DNA of 64,000 nt from NCBI RefSeq assembly GCF_024622195.1, contig NZ_JANKBI010000001.1:1-64000 (forward strand). Direction: 5' to 3'. Positions 9,300 to 17,871 of the stretch are shown one piece after another. Below the pieces are notes generated by a model that saw only the letters and a list, made by a program, of their open reading frames with translations, did not search any database and was not told where the DNA came from. Numbering within the stretch: position 1 is the first letter of the stretch; each line of letters begins with the position of its first letter. The stretch is from Murimonas intestini. GTDB taxonomy: Bacteria; Bacillota; Clostridia; Lachnospirales; Lachnospiraceae. The position numbers and the translations under genes were made by a program.

Positions 9300-9328
9300 T
9301 TGAGAATAGATAGGCATTATGTTATAAT
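9300..9328 (+). promoter_or_regulatory. Promoter of the Wood-Ljungdahl operon
   Basis: TTGAGA (9300-9305), 17-base spacer, perfect TATAAT (9323-9328), about 100 bases before the first gene of the island. The gene-free stretch 9185-9425 holds no riboswitch that I recognise. Confidence 0.75.
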
Positions 9329-9425
9329 AACCCCATATAGGGTATGCGTTTAGACTCTATGATAAAAAATTAACAAAATCTTAAGAATCATAAAATCTTT
9401 TAAAGAAAGGGGCGGTGAAAGAAAA

Positions 9426-9821
9426 ATGCATATCGTTAAGGATGAGAACGGGAATATATGCCCTCACGGACATGAGCATACCCATGCGCACACGCATACA
9501 TATGAGCATTCGCATGAGCACACCCACGAGCACGGACACGAAGAAGCACATGAACATTCCCACGGGGAATCAGCATGTGCGGGCAAGGAATGTACAAGTG
9601 AGTGTCAGGGATGCAAGCCCGTCAATCAAAATGAGGCGCTTCTGACCTACATGCTTTCCCATAATGAGCATCATGCGGCTGAGCTGGACCAGATGGCTGA
9701 GAAGCTGAGACAGTCCGGACAGGAAAAGGCTGCGGAGCAGATTAAGAAAGCAGTGGATGAATTCCAGAAAGGCAATATGTATCTGGGAGTTGCGCTGGCG
9801 CTTGTCAAGGAAGAGCAATAG
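9426..9821 (+). CDS. His-rich/Cys-rich probable nickel-binding protein
   Basis: 131 aa. Residues ~13-50 contain 15 histidines, mostly in HxH spacing, followed by a four-cysteine cluster (CAGKECTSECQGC) and a mainly helical C-terminal half (about residues 68-131). The layout resembles His-rich nickel storage proteins such as CooJ or HypB extensions, though here the His tract is N-terminal and I do not claim homology. It is the first gene after the operon promoter, directly before cooT and upstream of both CooC genes, which points to nickel buffering for CODH/ACS. AAAGGGG lies upstream of the ATG. Function is inferred. Confidence 0.75.
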   Translation: MHIVKDENGNICPHGHEHTHAHTHTYEHSHEHTHEHGHEEAHEHSHGESACAGKECTSECQGCKPVNQNEALLTYMLSHNEHHAAELDQMAEKLRQSGQEKAAEQIKKAVDEFQKGNMYLGVALALVKEEQ

Positions 9822-9833
9822 GAGGAATGACAG

Positions 9834-10028
9834 ATGTGTCTGGCAACCGTTTATAATATCAGCAAACCGGAACCGGAGAGCATTGTCCTGGAGTATGTAA
9901 GCAGGATAGATGTGAACGGAACAGAGATCACCCTCACCGATGTGATGGGGGAACGCAAAGTGGTGGAAGGTACCATCTCTATGGTGGATCTGACCGGCGG
10001 TGTTGTCAAAATTAACTGTCCCGAGTAG
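9834..10028 (+). CDS. cooT: CooT-family small nickel-binding protein
   Basis: 64 aa beginning Met-Cys, the hallmark of CooT, whose Cys2 binds nickel in Rhodospirillum rubrum. The rest is a short beta-rich fold (SIVLEYVSRIDVNGTEITL ... GVVKINC). Length equals the family's. It lies 12 bases after the His-rich gene with GGAGGA upstream of its ATG. Expected to hand Ni(II) to the CODH maturation machinery encoded nearby. Confidence 0.85.
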   Translation: MCLATVYNISKPEPESIVLEYVSRIDVNGTEITLTDVMGERKVVEGTISMVDLTGGVVKINCPE

Positions 10029-10086
10029 CGGACGGTTGATATAAAAGTACATATTTTTGTATAAAGAAAGCGGAGGTAAAACAAAA

Positions 10087-10962
10087 ATGAAGAGTATAGT
10101 TGAAGTAATGAAAGAAAGAACATCATTTTCTTTCGAAGTGTTCCCACCCAAGGCAGAACAGCCTATGGAACCGCTTCTGGAATGCCTGAATGAGCTGTAT
10201 AAATTTGACCCGGATTTTATCAGCTGCACATATGGGGCAGGCGGCTCAAATGCCGGAAGGAACTCTGAGATCTGCAAAGCGATCGCTGACAGCGGACACA
10301 GAGCGGTAACACACTTTACCTGTATTGGTAACACAAAGGACAAAGTAAAAGCTGAACTGCAGGCTTATCTGGATAATGGGGTTGACCATATCCTTGCACT
10401 GCGCGGTGACCTGCCGGCTGGCTGGGAAGGCACAAGAGGGGATTTCAATTACGCGAATGAACTTGTGGCATATATCCGTGAACAGTTTGGTGACAAATTC
10501 ACCATCGCTATGGCAGGTGATCCGGAAAAGCACATCCAGTGCCCGACCTTTGAAGAGGATATCGCACATCTGAAAATGAAACAGGATGCCGGCGCTGACT
10601 ATATTATGACTCAGCTCTGCTTTGATATCGAAGCTTTCAAGAGATGGTATGATTCAATCCGCAAAGCGGGAATCACACTTCCTGTAGACGTAGGTGTAAT
10701 GCCTGTACTCAACAAAGATGCTACGATCCGTATGGCACTCTCTATGAACGGATGCTCAATCCCGAGAGACCTGGCTGAAGTGATCAGCAAGCATTACAAT
10801 GATCCGGAAGGATTCAAAGCTGCAGGGATAGAATATACAGTACATCAGCTGTACCAGTTTATTGGAATGGGTGTGGATGGTATCCATCTGTACGCATTGA
10901 ATAAATCAGCTGCAGTTTCAGAAATTCTGACAAAGTCAGGACTTCGTGCAAAAAAAGACTGA
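10087..10962 (+). CDS. metF: 5,10-methylenetetrahydrofolate reductase
   Basis: 291-aa flavoprotein that reduces methylene-THF to methyl-THF, the last step of the methyl branch. The TIM-barrel start SFEVFPPKAE, the CTYGAGGS segment and the LALRGDLP motif are conserved. ATG at 10087 is chosen because GGAGG is 8-10 bases upstream; the reading frame extends to 10057 without a ribosome-binding site. No metV or rnfC2 partner, common in other acetogens, is adjacent, so the electron donor is open. Confidence 0.94.
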   Translation: MKSIVEVMKERTSFSFEVFPPKAEQPMEPLLECLNELYKFDPDFISCTYGAGGSNAGRNSEICKAIADSGHRAVTHFTCIGNTKDKVKAELQAYLDNGVDHILALRGDLPAGWEGTRGDFNYANELVAYIREQFGDKFTIAMAGDPEKHIQCPTFEEDIAHLKMKQDAGADYIMTQLCFDIEAFKRWYDSIRKAGITLPVDVGVMPVLNKDATIRMALSMNGCSIPRDLAEVISKHYNDPEGFKAAGIEYTVHQLYQFIGMGVDGIHLYALNKSAAVSEILTKSGLRAKKD

Positions 10963-11007
10963 TCCAATAAATAATCATTATATTTAGAATTACAGGAGGC
11001 GCCGAAT

Positions 11008-11781
11008 ATGGCTTATACAATTGCAGTTGCAGGTAAAGGGGGAGTGGGCAAGACTACCCTGTGCGGTCTTATGGTCCAGTATCTCTGTGACAAGAGAAAA
11101 ACTCCCGTTCTTGCAGTCGATGCAGATGCAAACTCTAATCTGAACGAAGTGTTGGGCGTCGATGTTGATATGACGCTGGGGGATGTGAGGGAGGAAGTTG
11201 CCCGGGCAGAGAACAGCGTGAACAACCCTATTCCGGCCAGTATGTCAAAGGCGGATTATACAGAGATCATGTTTAACCGCTGCCTGGTGGAGGAAGATGA
11301 CTATGATCTTCTTGTCATGGGCAGAACCCAGGGAAAAGGGTGCTATTGTTTTGTCAACGGGCTGCTTCAGACACAGCTCGCTAAGCTGACGCCGAATTAC
11401 AAATATCTGGTAGTGGACAATGAAGCGGGCATGGAGCATATCAGCAGAGGTATCCTCCCGAAGGTGGATACCATGATCCTTGTCAGTGACTGTTCACGAA
11501 GAGGCATACAGGCAGTAGGAAGGATTGCAAAGCTGGTAAAAGAATGCAGTCTGAACCCGAAGAAGACGGGCCTGATCATCAACAGGGCTCCCGAGGGTAA
11601 ATTAAATGACGGCATCAAAGAAGAAATTGAGATACAGGGGCTGACACTTATCGGTGTTGTGCCGCAGGATACGGATGTATACGAGTACGACTGTGAAGGA
11701 AAACCTACAACACAGCTTCCGAAAGACTCTCCTGTCAGAAAAGCCCTGTACGAGATTCTTGACGGCCTGGAGATCTGCTGA
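11008..11781 (+). CDS. cooC: CooC-type nickel-insertion ATPase (first copy)
   Basis: 257-aa MinD/ParA-like ATPase with the deviant Walker A AGKGGVGKTT and a GCYC motif that, in CooC, binds nickel or zinc at the dimer interface. It uses ATP to load nickel into the C-cluster of CO dehydrogenase. It directly precedes acsA, the expected client. AGGAGG is well placed before the ATG. A second CooC lies on the other side of acsA. Confidence 0.93.
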   Translation: MAYTIAVAGKGGVGKTTLCGLMVQYLCDKRKTPVLAVDADANSNLNEVLGVDVDMTLGDVREEVARAENSVNNPIPASMSKADYTEIMFNRCLVEEDDYDLLVMGRTQGKGCYCFVNGLLQTQLAKLTPNYKYLVVDNEAGMEHISRGILPKVDTMILVSDCSRRGIQAVGRIAKLVKECSLNPKKTGLIINRAPEGKLNDGIKEEIEIQGLTLIGVVPQDTDVYEYDCEGKPTTQLPKDSPVRKALYEILDGLEIC

Positions 11782-11815
11782 TACCGGTCTGATGCATAAC
11801 CTATGTAGTGAATTC

Positions 11816-11852
11816 ATTCCCCATAAGTGGCATTTTCTTACTTTTGGGGAAT
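11816..11852 (+). promoter_or_regulatory. Hairpin between cooC and acsA
   Basis: ATTCCCCATAAGT (11816-11828) pairs with ACTTTTGGGGAAT (11840-11852), 13 pairs with one mismatch, 11-base loop. The following TTATTTC is a poor U-tract, so a leaky terminator or an mRNA processing/stability element are both possible. Confidence 0.6.
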
Positions 11853-11937
11853 TTATTTCAAAGAGAAATATCCCGTGGGGGCGGATGGGATAAAAAAACA
11901 CGCCTTAAAATTCACCCAATATTAAAGGAGGTTTATA

Positions 11938-13830
11938 ATGGGAAACTTTAAGTTAACAACAGTAGAAGAATTTGAAGCGGCTACAAACAGATTGCTGGAA
12001 ACCGGCGCAAAAGTCGGTGCCGATGCATGGCAGCTTCGTGTGAAGAACCAGACTCCTCACTGTAAATTCGGTGAGCAGGGTGTCTGCTGCCGTATCTGTT
12101 CAATGGGACCATGCCGTATCACACCAAAGGCTCCGCGCGGAATCTGCGGATGTGACGTTCACGGTATCGTAGCCAGGAACTACCTGAAATTTACAGCAGG
12201 CGGCTCCGCTACACATTCAGACCATGGACGTGAAATCTGCCATACACTTTACTGCTCATCACCGGATGGAGCTTACAAGGTAAAAGATCCTGAAAAGCTG
12301 ATGAAGATCGCAAAGGAATGGGGCGTTGAGACAGAAGGAAAAGATATCTATGATCTGGCTCATGAGGTAGCTGTATTAGGCCTGGAAGAGTACGGCAAAG
12401 TATTCGGAACTCAGAGATTCCTGAAGAGAGCTCCAAAGCACACACAGGAGATCTGGGAAAGAGAAGAGATCGCACCGCGCGCTATCGACCGCGAAGTATC
12501 ATGTTCTTTACATATGACCCATATGGGATGTTCCTCACTCCCTGAAGCTCTGATCAGACAGTCCTTAAGATCAGGCCTTTCAGACGGATGGGGCGGTTCC
12601 ATGGCCGGCACAGAGTTTTCTGATGTCCTTTTCGGAACACCGAAGCCAATCGATACAGAAGCTAACTTAGGTGTTATGGAAGTGGAAAATGTAAACATCG
12701 TTGTCCACGGACATGATCCTTCACTTTCAGAGATGATCTGTGAATATGCAGATGATCCTGAGATGATCGCATATGCAAAATCAAAAGGAGCTAAGGGAAT
12801 CACTGTTTCAGGTGTCTGCTGTACTTCAAATGAAGTGGCAATGCGCCGCGGGATCCCTATGGCCGGAAACTTCCTGCAGCAGGAAAATGTTGTCCTGACA
12901 GGCGCATGTGAAGCAATCGTAGTCGATGTGCAGTGTATCTTCCCGGCACTTGGGCCTCTGAGCAAATGCTTCCATACTAAGTTTATTACAACTTCTCCGA
13001 TCGCCCAGATGCCGGATTCAGAGTTTATCAGATTTAATGCTGAGACTGCTGCTGAAAACGCTAAAGCGATCGTTAAGGCTGCAATTGACAACTTTGAAAA
13101 CAGAAAACCGGACCTTGTATACATTCCGGATATGAAACAGAAAGCAACAGTCGGATATTCCTTAGAGGCTATTGTAAAGACTCTTGACGGTGTTACAAAC
13201 TCTCAGGTAGACGAACTTGGAACAACAAAACCGCTGATCGAATGTATCACATCAGGTGTTATCCGCGGCGCCGTGGCTATGGTAGGATGTAACAATCCGA
13301 AGATCAGGCCTGACTCTGCACATATCGAACTGATGAAGAAGCTGATCGCAAACGATGTTATCATCGTGGCTTCAGGATGTTCTGCACAGGCAGCTGCAAA
13401 GGCAGGACTTATGGACAAACAGGCTAAAGATCTCTGCGGCGCAGGTCTGAAGAGAGTATGCGAACTGGCAGATATCCCTCCTGTACTTCATATGGGATCC
13501 TGTGTTGATATCAGCCGTATGATGAACCTTGTAGCAGAGCTTGCAAAAGATTCAGGACTGAACATTTCTCAGCTTCCTGTAGTGGGCTGTGCTCCTGAAT
13601 GGATGTCAGAGAAGGCAGTTTCTATTGGAAACTATGTTGTGGCTACAGGTATCGACACATATCTTGGAGTTGATCCTTATGTATCTGGTTCAGATAAAGT
13701 AGCTGAGCTGCTTACAAGCGGAATCAGAGACTGGGTGGAAGCTGCATACACAGTAGAGAAAGACATTGACAAGCTGGGCGATGCTATGATGGCAAGAATC
13801 GAAGAAAAGAGAGCAGCTCTTGGAATCTGA
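11938..13830 (+). CDS. acsA: CO dehydrogenase catalytic subunit
   Basis: 630-aa Ni-Fe-S enzyme (CooS/AcsA) that reduces CO2 to CO, or oxidises CO, as part of CODH/ACS. The B/D-cluster cysteines C42, C50, C51, C54, C59 and C70 keep the CooS spacing. C-cluster ligands are visible in VHGHDPSL (His), VCCTSNE, VDVQC, GCNNPK, SGCSAQAA and HMGSC. AAAGGAGG precedes the ATG. Codon use is strongly biased to a small set, fitting high expression. Confidence 0.98.
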   Translation: MGNFKLTTVEEFEAATNRLLETGAKVGADAWQLRVKNQTPHCKFGEQGVCCRICSMGPCRITPKAPRGICGCDVHGIVARNYLKFTAGGSATHSDHGREICHTLYCSSPDGAYKVKDPEKLMKIAKEWGVETEGKDIYDLAHEVAVLGLEEYGKVFGTQRFLKRAPKHTQEIWEREEIAPRAIDREVSCSLHMTHMGCSSLPEALIRQSLRSGLSDGWGGSMAGTEFSDVLFGTPKPIDTEANLGVMEVENVNIVVHGHDPSLSEMICEYADDPEMIAYAKSKGAKGITVSGVCCTSNEVAMRRGIPMAGNFLQQENVVLTGACEAIVVDVQCIFPALGPLSKCFHTKFITTSPIAQMPDSEFIRFNAETAAENAKAIVKAAIDNFENRKPDLVYIPDMKQKATVGYSLEAIVKTLDGVTNSQVDELGTTKPLIECITSGVIRGAVAMVGCNNPKIRPDSAHIELMKKLIANDVIIVASGCSAQAAAKAGLMDKQAKDLCGAGLKRVCELADIPPVLHMGSCVDISRMMNLVAELAKDSGLNISQLPVVGCAPEWMSEKAVSIGNYVVATGIDTYLGVDPYVSGSDKVAELLTSGIRDWVEAAYTVEKDIDKLGDAMMARIEEKRAALGI

Positions 13831-13875
13831 TCCCGGATATAGATATTAAATAATTTTAGAAGGTGGATGAGTTTC

Positions 13876-14646
13876 ATGAAAATAGCAGTTACCGGTAAAG
13901 GCGGAGTGGGAAAGACTACATTTGCGGCAACGCTTGCCAGACTGTATGCGGAAGAAGGAAAGCATGTACTGGCGGCTGATGTTGATCCGGATGCCAACTT
14001 AGGGCTGGCGCTGGGGTTTACAGATGAAGAGATAGGACAGATTATTCCTATTACCAAAATGCGGAAACTGGTTCAGGAACGGACAGGTGCCAGCGATGAC
14101 AACAGATTCTACCGCATCAATCCGAAAGTGGATGATATTCCCGACACCTACTCTAAGACGAAGAATGGTGTAAAGCTGCTCGTGCTTGGAACAGTTGATA
14201 CAGCCGGAAGCGGCTGTGTCTGCCCGGAGCATGTAATGCTTAAAAGGATCATAAACCATCTTGTGTTAAGAAGCGATGATGTAGTGATCCTGGACATGGA
14301 AGCCGGCCTGGAGCATCTGGGCAGGGGGACCACAGAGGGAATGGACCAGTTCGTTGTAGTGATAGAGCCGGGCGCAAGGAGTATCCAGACATATGGAAAT
14401 GTAAAGCGTCTGGCGGAACAGCTGGGTGTAAAGCACGTCCGTGTGGTGGCCAACAAAGTCCGTGATGATGCTGATGAGGAATTTATCAGATCCAAGATCC
14501 CTTCTGAAGACCTTCTGGGATTTATCCATTACAATCCTGAGATCATGGATGCGGACCGCCGGGGGCAGTCTCCCTATGATGTCAGCAGGTCTGCAACTGA
14601 TGAAATAAGAAAAATAAAAGAAAAAATCGATCAAGCGAATATCTGA
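13876..14646 (+). CDS. cooC: CooC/AcsF-type nickel-insertion ATPase (second copy)
   Basis: 256-aa paralogue of the first CooC: Walker A TGKGGVGKTT, CVC metal motif (GSGCVCPEH), MEAGLEHLGRGT block. The ATG at 13876 is chosen because AAGGTGG is 9 bases away; an in-frame ATG at 13867 would abut the ribosome-binding site. Its position right before acsB suggests it matures acetyl-CoA synthase (the AcsF role) while the first copy serves CODH; that division is inference. Confidence 0.9.
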   Translation: MKIAVTGKGGVGKTTFAATLARLYAEEGKHVLAADVDPDANLGLALGFTDEEIGQIIPITKMRKLVQERTGASDDNRFYRINPKVDDIPDTYSKTKNGVKLLVLGTVDTAGSGCVCPEHVMLKRIINHLVLRSDDVVILDMEAGLEHLGRGTTEGMDQFVVVIEPGARSIQTYGNVKRLAEQLGVKHVRVVANKVRDDADEEFIRSKIPSEDLLGFIHYNPEIMDADRRGQSPYDVSRSATDEIRKIKEKIDQANI

Positions 14647-14662
14647 TTGGAGGTATAACACA

Positions 14663-16792
14663 GTGACATTATTTGAAAGAGTATTTAACGGAAATGATGC
14701 TGTATACGGATTGACAGAAGCGGCTATCGACAATGCGATCGCACAGCATGGTGCAGATAAAGCTGTCAGCTTCCCAAATACAGCATACAGCCTTCCATGT
14801 TACTATGGCGTAACTGGAACAAAGGTTGGAAATCTGGGAGATTTAAAAAATGCATTAGGCGTTGTAAAAACACTGATGACAAGAGAAAACCGTCTTAATG
14901 ACGCTTTCATGTCAGGCGTGGCAACAGCTCTCTGCGCAGAGTTTATCGAAGTTTTAAAATATATTGACGGTGCAGCACCATATGCAGAGCCGTGCTACGG
15001 ACATCTGGCAGATGCCATTATCCGTGAGCTGGGTGTTCCCCTTGTTACAGGAGATATCCCGGGCGTGGCAGTTATCCTGGGCAGTGCGCCTACAGCAGAA
15101 GAGGGCGTGGCGCTTGTAAAGAGCTATCAGGCACAGGGTATCCTTGTTACCCTCGTAGGCGGAATCATTGACCAGTGTGAGGAAATGGGATATAAGACAG
15201 GGGCAAATGTACGTGTGATCCCTCTTGGAAAAGACGTGACAAGCGTGATCCATGTAGTATCTGTAGCTGTCAGGGCTGCCCTGATCTTCGGAAATATCAC
15301 TCCTGGAGATGCTGCAGGACTTATGAAATACACATTCGAGCGTGTTCCGGCATTTGTTAATGCTTTCGGACCTCTTGATGATGTAGTTGTAGCATGCGGT
15401 GCAGGTGCTATTGCACTTGGATTCCCTGTAATCACAAATGAGACAGAGAATATCTTCCGTGTGCCGAAGAGCCTTATTGTTCAGGAAGACGTATCCAAGT
15501 TTAATGCGACTTCTCTGGAAGCAAGAGATATCAAGATCAAGATCACAAATATCGATATTCCTGTTGCGTTTGCCAGCGCATTTGAAGGCGAGATCATCCG
15601 CCGCGGTGACATGCAGGTAGAATTCGACGGTTCCAGAGTTGACTGCTTCGAGCTTGTACAGTCTAAAGATGTTACAGAGATCGAAGATCATAAGATTGAA
15701 GTGATCGGGCCGGATCTGGATGAATTTGAAGTCGGAAGCAAACACAATATCGGTTACATTGTAGAAGTAGGCGGCAAGAGCATGCAGTCTGACTTTGAAC
15801 CTGTATTTGAGCGTAAATTCCACAGCTACTTAAACTGCGTGGAAGGTATGATGCATACAGGCCAGAGAGATATGATCCGTATCCGTATAAGCAAGGATAC
15901 ATATAATGCAGGCTTCCGTGCAAAACACATTGGTGAAGTGCTCTATGCTAAAGTAAAGAGCGAGTTTGCAGCTGTTGTAGACAAATGTCAGGTCAAAGTT
16001 ATCACGGATCCTGAAATGTGTACAAAACTGCGCCATGAGCTGGCAATACCGTCATTTGATAAACGTGATGAGAGACTCAGCACTCTGACAGATGAAGGTG
16101 TTGATGTATATTACAGCTGTATCATGTGCCAGGCATTCTCACCGTCTCATGTCTGCGTGGTTACGCCTGAAAGACTTGGACTTTGCGGCGCTGTGTCATG
16201 GCTGGATGCTAAGGCTACTAATGAGCTGGATCCTCAGGGACCATGCCAGGTTATCACAAAGGGCGGCCTGATCGATGAGAGAACAGGTGCTTACCAGGAT
16301 GTAAATGATGCTGTAAGAAAATATTCACAGGGAGCTCTGGAAAATGTTACTCTGTATTCCATCATCGAAGACCCGATGACATCCTGCGGATGCTTTGAGT
16401 GTATCTGCGGTATCGAGCCTCTGTCAAACGGCGTATGTATCGTAAACCGTGAATATGCAGGAATGACTCCTATCGGTATGACATTCCCTGAACTGGCTTC
16501 TATGACAGGCGGCGGAGTACAGACACCTGGATTCATGGGACACGGCAAGCATTTCATCGCTTCCAAGAAGTTCATGAAGGCTGAGGGCGGAATCGCCAGA
16601 ATCGTATGGATGCCTAAGGAACTTAAGGAAACAGTTGCTGAAAGACTTAATGCGACAGCAAAAGAGCTTTATGGAATAGATAATTTCACAGATATGGTTG
16701 GTGATGAGACCGTAGCGGAAGATCCGGAGACATTACTGGCTTATCTGGAAGAAAAAGGACATCCGGCACTTTCTATGGAGCCGATGATGTAA
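14663..16792 (+). CDS. acsB: Acetyl-CoA synthase (CODH/ACS beta subunit)
   Basis: 709-aa enzyme that condenses CO, a methyl group from the corrinoid protein and CoA into acetyl-CoA at the A-cluster. All six A-cluster ligands keep the Moorella spacing, offset by 20: C486, C489, C498 and C508 for the [4Fe-4S] cluster and the C575-G-C577 site for the distal nickel. GTG start with TTGGAGG upstream. The N-terminal ~20 residues of Moorella ACS are missing, which is common. Confidence 0.98.
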   Translation: MTLFERVFNGNDAVYGLTEAAIDNAIAQHGADKAVSFPNTAYSLPCYYGVTGTKVGNLGDLKNALGVVKTLMTRENRLNDAFMSGVATALCAEFIEVLKYIDGAAPYAEPCYGHLADAIIRELGVPLVTGDIPGVAVILGSAPTAEEGVALVKSYQAQGILVTLVGGIIDQCEEMGYKTGANVRVIPLGKDVTSVIHVVSVAVRAALIFGNITPGDAAGLMKYTFERVPAFVNAFGPLDDVVVACGAGAIALGFPVITNETENIFRVPKSLIVQEDVSKFNATSLEARDIKIKITNIDIPVAFASAFEGEIIRRGDMQVEFDGSRVDCFELVQSKDVTEIEDHKIEVIGPDLDEFEVGSKHNIGYIVEVGGKSMQSDFEPVFERKFHSYLNCVEGMMHTGQRDMIRIRISKDTYNAGFRAKHIGEVLYAKVKSEFAAVVDKCQVKVITDPEMCTKLRHELAIPSFDKRDERLSTLTDEGVDVYYSCIMCQAFSPSHVCVVTPERLGLCGAVSWLDAKATNELDPQGPCQVITKGGLIDERTGAYQDVNDAVRKYSQGALENVTLYSIIEDPMTSCGCFECICGIEPLSNGVCIVNREYAGMTPIGMTFPELASMTGGGVQTPGFMGHGKHFIASKKFMKAEGGIARIVWMPKELKETVAERLNATAKELYGIDNFTDMVGDETVAEDPETLLAYLEEKGHPALSMEPMM

Positions 16793-16838
16793 TATAACAT
16801 GTTCAAAAAACTGAGCATTTATTGAAATTTTTACCAGG

Positions 16839-16875
16839 CTGTTGTAGAATATGTGCAGACATTGTTCTACAACAG
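16839..16875 (+). promoter_or_regulatory. Perfect hairpin between acsB and acsD
   Basis: CTGTTGTAGAA (16839-16849) pairs perfectly with TTCTACAACAG (16865-16875) around a 15-base loop. No U-run follows, so this is not a standard terminator; an RNA processing or stability site is more likely. Confidence 0.7.
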
Positions 16876-16903
16876 TCTAAATCATGAAGGAGGTCTATTT
16901 AAA

Positions 16904-17845
16904 ATGCCGTTTAATGCAAAATCAGGAAAGTTCAATGCAAATATCAACACGGTTGAATTAGGTTGCGGAGACAAAAAAATTGCTATAGGTGGAGAAAATG
17001 TACTGCCTTTTTATACATTTGATGCGCCTGTAGAAAATGCGCCGAAGGTAGGTGTGGAGATCACTGACGGAATTCTGGAAAATGAGCCGGAGTGTGTCAA
17101 AAAGTATTACGAAGGATGCGAGAGCATAGCTGACATGGCTAAGAAGGCAGCATCCTTAGAAGGTGTTGATTTTCTGTGCTTCAGACTGGAAGGCGGAGAC
17201 CCGAACGGAGCAGATAAATCCACAGAAGAATTAATCGGAATGGTAAAAGAAGTTGCAGAAGCAGTTGATCTTCCGCTTGTTATTGCAGGATGCAAGAATG
17301 CAGAAAAAGATGCAGAGCTTCTTGCAAAAGCAGCAGAAGTGCTGGATGGAAAAAATGCAGTGCTCCTGGCAGCAAAAGAAGAAAACTACAAGACAGTCGG
17401 CGCAGCAGCAGGACTGGCTTATAAGCAGATCGTAGGTGCTGAATCAGCAGTTGATATCAACCTTGCAAAACAGTTAAATGTATTACTTTCACAGTTGGGT
17501 GTCAGCAGCACTAACGTTGTTATGAACGTAGGTACTGCAGCAGCAGGTTATGGTTTTGAATACGTTGTATCCACTATGCAGAGGGTAAAAGCAGCCGCTC
17601 TTTCCCAGAACGACAATATGCTTCAGATGCCGATCATTACACCTGTAGCATCAGAAGTATGGGGCGTGAAGGAAGCTGTTGCTTCAGAAGCGGATATGCC
17701 TGAATGGGGTGACGCAGAACAGCGTGGAATCGATATGGAAGTAGAGACAGCAGCAGCAGTCCTGGCTTCCGGATCTAATGCTGTAATCCTGAAGCATCCT
17801 GTATCAATTGCAACTATTTCAAAATTAGTAAAAGAATTAGTATAA
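16904..17845 (+). CDS. acsD: Corrinoid iron-sulfur protein small subunit
   Basis: 313-aa TIM-barrel subunit (CODH/ACS delta) of the corrinoid iron-sulfur protein that carries the methyl group from methyltransferase to ACS. It has the conserved region GYGFEYVVSTMQRVKAAAL and the LKHPVSI end. The ATG at 16904 is used since GAAGGAGG lies 10 bases upstream; the frame stays open to 16853 through the hairpin, which has no ribosome-binding site. Confidence 0.96.
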   Translation: MPFNAKSGKFNANINTVELGCGDKKIAIGGENVLPFYTFDAPVENAPKVGVEITDGILENEPECVKKYYEGCESIADMAKKAASLEGVDFLCFRLEGGDPNGADKSTEELIGMVKEVAEAVDLPLVIAGCKNAEKDAELLAKAAEVLDGKNAVLLAAKEENYKTVGAAAGLAYKQIVGAESAVDINLAKQLNVLLSQLGVSSTNVVMNVGTAAAGYGFEYVVSTMQRVKAAALSQNDNMLQMPIITPVASEVWGVKEAVASEADMPEWGDAEQRGIDMEVETAAAVLASGSNAVILKHPVSIATISKLVKELV

Positions 17846-17871
17846 TTGCTGCTTAAGGAGGAAAATAGATT

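Noticed and set aside
9185..9425. Leader before the Wood-Ljungdahl operon as a riboswitch (THF, B12 or nickel/cobalt)
   Set aside because: I found no B12 box, THF or NiCo aptamer signature; only a promoter is supported.
14954..15823. 289-codon minus-strand frame inside acsB
   Set aside because: Fully opposite a gene with all catalytic residues in place; no ribosome-binding site or known domain.
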